Assembly (NCBI GenBank): GCA_964413935.1
Contig: CAYPTY010000017.1
Location: forward strand, 1 to 53,268
DNA from: CAYPTY01 sp964413935
GTDB taxonomy: Bacteria > Bacteroidota > Rhodothermia > Balneolales > Balneolaceae
Length of the DNA stretch: 53,268 nt
Reading direction: 5' to 3'
Both the position numbers and the translations under genes were made by a program. Below, in pieces: positions 50,987 to 53,268 of the stretch (positions within the stretch are counted from its first letter, which is position 1; each line of letters begins with the position of its first letter). Under the pieces are notes generated by a model. It did not search any database. It had not been told where the DNA came from and saw nothing but the letters and a program-made list of their open reading frames with translations.

Positions 50987-53100
50987 TCCGATACGGAAAA
51001 ATCCACCTCTCTGGTACTTTTCGCGCCGGTCACTTTATCGGTTACCGTGATGCGCAAGATGTAATTCCCTGTTTTGAGCTTCTCTGATTCGATTTCAATC
51101 AGCTCTTTGTAGATTTTGTCATTGCCCTGCTTATTAATCCTGAGGGTAGTGTTTGTCTTTGTTTTACCGAAAATTGCCCCTATCAAACGTGGCCGTTTAG
51201 TCAGGATTTCATACTCAATAATAATCTCCGAGTTACCGGATTGCTTACTCAGAGCAGTGTTGTAGATTTCATAATAGGCAACCAGGTTTTCATTGACCGG
51301 TATCTCTTTGTCATGCTTTATATAAAAGGGAAACTCGTAGCCAGAATCATTATTAATAAGGTTATAACCGATGATTACATCGCTCAGATCAAAGTGCTCT
51401 TCAGAGATGGGTTCCAGATGCTTGGTTTTCACCTTACCCATGGCAATTAGCTTCGGATCGAAGTTTTTTGATGAAATATTGCCCTGAAAATCAGCTTCGC
51501 GATTTTGATTAATTAATTCTGAGGAGATAGTAATATTCTCCTGCTCCTGAAATGGAATACTGAATAAGGTAGAAACATTGTAATTACGACTCATTATCTG
51601 GGAATTTATAGTCGGACTGGATTTCAGTCTGTATTTCATTTCCCAGTCTTCATCGTATACCAAAAGATGATGGGTATAAATCAGCTGGAGATCATCCTTC
51701 CCCATCAACTCATAGTTATTGCGATTCAGATTAAAATCCGTAATGATGGAAGTAAAAGGATTCGAACGTACAAAAAACAGGGTCACCGGTTTATTGTACT
51801 CGTTCAGGAAGCGGTAAGGAAAAATATCCAGATTTATATTATTAACTCTTTGCTCGTATTCCGATTTCTCCTGTGGCATGAAGGACTGCATCCGCATCAT
51901 TTCACCCCGATTGGTACTCCGATTCTCCATAGCCAGTGACATGGATAGCGGAGTGGTGTAATCGTAAAATCGTGAGGCCATATTATCGTAGGCCATACCA
52001 AACATCCGGTCGACGGCGGATAGTTGTTCGTAATACATCAGCTGAAGCAATATAGCCGGAGTAATCACCCGCCCTCGCCTTCCAATTTCTGCAACCAGAT
52101 CTGTATTCGACAGGTCAGCTGCTCCGGTTCCGTCTCCTGTAGCGGCCTGCGAGCCCGATTCAAAGACCTCAACCTGAAGAGAATTCTGGTTACGGTTACT
52201 CAGGCTGTATGCAGAAGCAGGTATAAAATCACCTATGGATTGCCTTTGTTCGAAATAAGTGCCCCCATTATCACTCTCAAATAGGTAAACCGCACGGTCT
52301 GCATAATTCACATCGTTGTTATATACCCATACCTCATACATGGAATTGGTATGGAGAAGCAGACACCGGTTCTCAATATTCTTTTCAATTTCGCGAGCAA
52401 AAGCAGAAGAACGGTCATTAATGGAAATCGGATTCTCGATTTCGGATAACTTTTCCCGGATCAGGGATCTGATTTTAAGATTATTATAAACGAACCGCCC
52501 CTGACGTTTAAAATCGGGTTCACCGTATTTCAGATATATTTTAGCCCTGTGATCTTTTTCATAAATAGTGTTGAAGTCCCACTGGTCTTTTCCAAAGTTT
52601 TTGAGTTCAGCCAACCGGTAGAAGTGTTCAAGGAGACGTTCATTGAATTCATTTGCCGGATTAATATCTACCTGTGCCCAGAATTTCTTTAATCGCTTAG
52701 AAAATTCCGGATCATTACGCTGCACCATGCGTTTGAATTCGCGGTACTGCTTCCCTCCCAGTAAAGGACGCAGTCGTTCAACCTCAAATTCCAGGGTTTT
52801 TTTATAGTCCTTTATCCGGTTGGTTTTAATGCTCCAGAAGTAAGCATCAGAGGCGATTTGGTATTTACTGGTGAGCCCGTTTTCAGCAACTGTTTCGATG
52901 TAGGCAATTCCAATTCTGGGATCAATGGAATCAGGATCGGATGTGCTGTTGATGGCATCCTGCCAGATTTCTAAAGCCAGTTCGATGTTTCCTGCTTTTT
53001 TTGCCTGCAATCCCTCCTCGTATTTCGCAGATAAAGTCTTGTCAGGGTTTCCGTTAAGAAACAGGAGGAAGGTGGAGATGAGGAATACGTGCGATAGCAT
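50983..53100 (-). CDS. Exported protein with a diverged GWxTD-type region
   Basis: The 705-residue protein has an N-terminal hydrophobic signal (about 1-17) without a clear lipobox, then a TPR-like start (AKYEEGLQAKKAGNIELALEIW). Residues 125-200 follow the GWxTD domain plan: DPEFSKRLKKFWAQVDINPA, NEFNERLLEHFYRLAELKNF, and DHRAKIYLKYGEPDF in the place of the TDxGxxYixxGPPD element. The GWxTD tetrad itself is replaced (GKDQWDF). A long beta-rich C-terminal half ends RITVTDKVTGAKSTREVDF, Ig-like. The role is unknown. A good -33/-7 promoter lies immediately before the ATG. Confidence 0.78.
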   Translation of the reverse strand: MLSHVFLISTFLLFLNGNPDKTLSAKYEEGLQAKKAGNIELALEIWQDAINSTSDPDSIDPRIGIAYIETVAENGLTSKYQIASDAYFWSIKTNRIKDYKKTLEFEVERLRPLLGGKQYREFKRMVQRNDPEFSKRLKKFWAQVDINPANEFNERLLEHFYRLAELKNFGKDQWDFNTIYEKDHRAKIYLKYGEPDFKRQGRFVYNNLKIRSLIREKLSEIENPISINDRSSAFAREIEKNIENRCLLLHTNSMYEVWVYNNDVNYADRAVYLFESDNGGTYFEQRQSIGDFIPASAYSLSNRNQNSLQVEVFESGSQAATGDGTGAADLSNTDLVAEIGRRGRVITPAILLQLMYYEQLSAVDRMFGMAYDNMASRFYDYTTPLSMSLAMENRSTNRGEMMRMQSFMPQEKSEYEQRVNNINLDIFPYRFLNEYNKPVTLFFVRSNPFTSIITDFNLNRNNYELMGKDDLQLIYTHHLLVYDEDWEMKYRLKSSPTINSQIMSRNYNVSTLFSIPFQEQENITISSELINQNREADFQGNISSKNFDPKLIAMGKVKTKHLEPISEEHFDLSDVIIGYNLINNDSGYEFPFYIKHDKEIPVNENLVAYYEIYNTALSKQSGNSEIIIEYEILTKRPRLIGAIFGKTKTNTTLRINKQGNDKIYKELIEIESEKLKTGNYILRITVTDKVTGAKSTREVDFSVSD

Positions 53101-53106
53101 ATACTA

Positions 53107-53137
53107 CAAAACTATTGTTTCACAGCTGAAATTCAAT
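53107..53137 (-). promoter_or_regulatory. Candidate promoter giving a near-leaderless mRNA
   Basis: On the minus strand ATTG (53134-53137), 19 bases, then TAGTTTTG (53107-53114), an exact -7 box. Only six bases separate the box from the ATG at 53100, so the predicted start of transcription is at or within a few bases of the start codon. TTAAATATTT at 53151-53160 lies about 15 bases upstream of the -33 box. Confidence 0.5.
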
Positions 53138-53162
53138 AATTCACAAGATTTTAAATATTTGC

Positions 53163-53198
53163 AAAAAAAAAGCTCTTCAATCCGTGGACTGAAGAGCT
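53163..53198 (-). terminator. Terminator of the tRNA at the right edge
   Basis: On the minus strand AGCTCTTCAGTCC (53186-53198) pairs with GGATTGAAGAGCT (53171-53183) with a G:U, a three-base loop, and a run of eight U. It lies six bases after the tRNA 3' end. Confidence 0.92.
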
Positions 53199-53204
53199 AT
53201 GTAG

Positions 53205-53268
<64 letters not shown>

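Overview
The window looks like chromosomal DNA from a member of the Bacteroidota/Balneolota/Rhodothermota group, probably close to Balneola, Gracilimonas or Rhodohalobacter. This is inferred from gene content and not from any database match. The pointers are a SusC/SusD pair, GWxTD-domain proteins, a SprE/PorW-like TPR lipoprotein, an alpha-beta fused 2-oxoacid dehydrogenase E1, an LptE next to a sigma-54 activator, DUF3667 and DUF4129/DUF4350 families, a serine palmitoyltransferase, and several promoter candidates that fit the Bacteroidota -33/-7 pattern TTTG-N19-TAnnTTTG. I see no phage, insertion sequence, CRISPR array or plasmid gene. Gene density is very high, no gap exceeds 300 bases, and the whole window reads as ordinary core chromosome.

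Layout. 1-290: a tRNA cluster (partial Glu, His, Glu) closed by a strong terminator. 291-4352: a polyprenyl-phosphate-type glycosyltransferase, a small MerR regulator, the divergent heme A/heme O pair ctaA-ctaB, and an RDD membrane protein. 4422-10509: a tightly overlapping envelope operon (SpoIIM/DUF95, a polytopic membrane protein, DUF4129, DUF4350, MoxR ATPase, DUF58). 10506-14447: 2-oxoacid dehydrogenase E1 and class II fumarase. 14520-20344: a probable sphingolipid (or sulfonolipid) locus with a GNAT-like N-acyltransferase, serine palmitoyltransferase, two GT-B glycosyltransferases and a divergently transcribed NAD-dependent reductase/epimerase. 20341-23798: the rest of the reductase operon, namely an Ig-like exported protein, MutY carrying an intact Nudix box, and a DUF2400 protein.

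23789-31183: DUF3667, rpsU with an elaborate leader, radA, an LPG-synthase-like membrane protein, class I aldolase, dusB, a small membrane protein and serS. 31328-34326: an Lrp/AsnC regulator, a sigma-54 activator, LptE and a TPR-like protein. 34335-43516 holds mainly leftward genes: a metallo-hydrolase, rpmE, a Mg-chelatase-like AAA protein, pabB, a rightward pyrD, the SprE/PorW-like lipoprotein and pyruvate kinase. 43620-53100: a SusC/SusD operon with strongly biased codons, flanked by two GWxTD-type proteins and followed by two small lipoproteins. The window ends in a partial CAU tRNA, probably initiator tRNA-Met, on the minus strand.

The best candidate for a coherent and less described system is the 14.5-20.3 kb lipid locus. 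Its parts could cover condensation, reduction, N-acylation and two glycosylation steps of a long-chain-base lipid. Other points worth a second look are the rpsU leader with a near-complete Shine-Dalgarno inside a hairpin abutting the AUG, the MutY-Nudix fusion, near-leaderless promoters, stop-codon-sharing convergent genes, and the SusCD/GWxTD arrangement. All functional statements rest on motif recognition by eye; no search was run.
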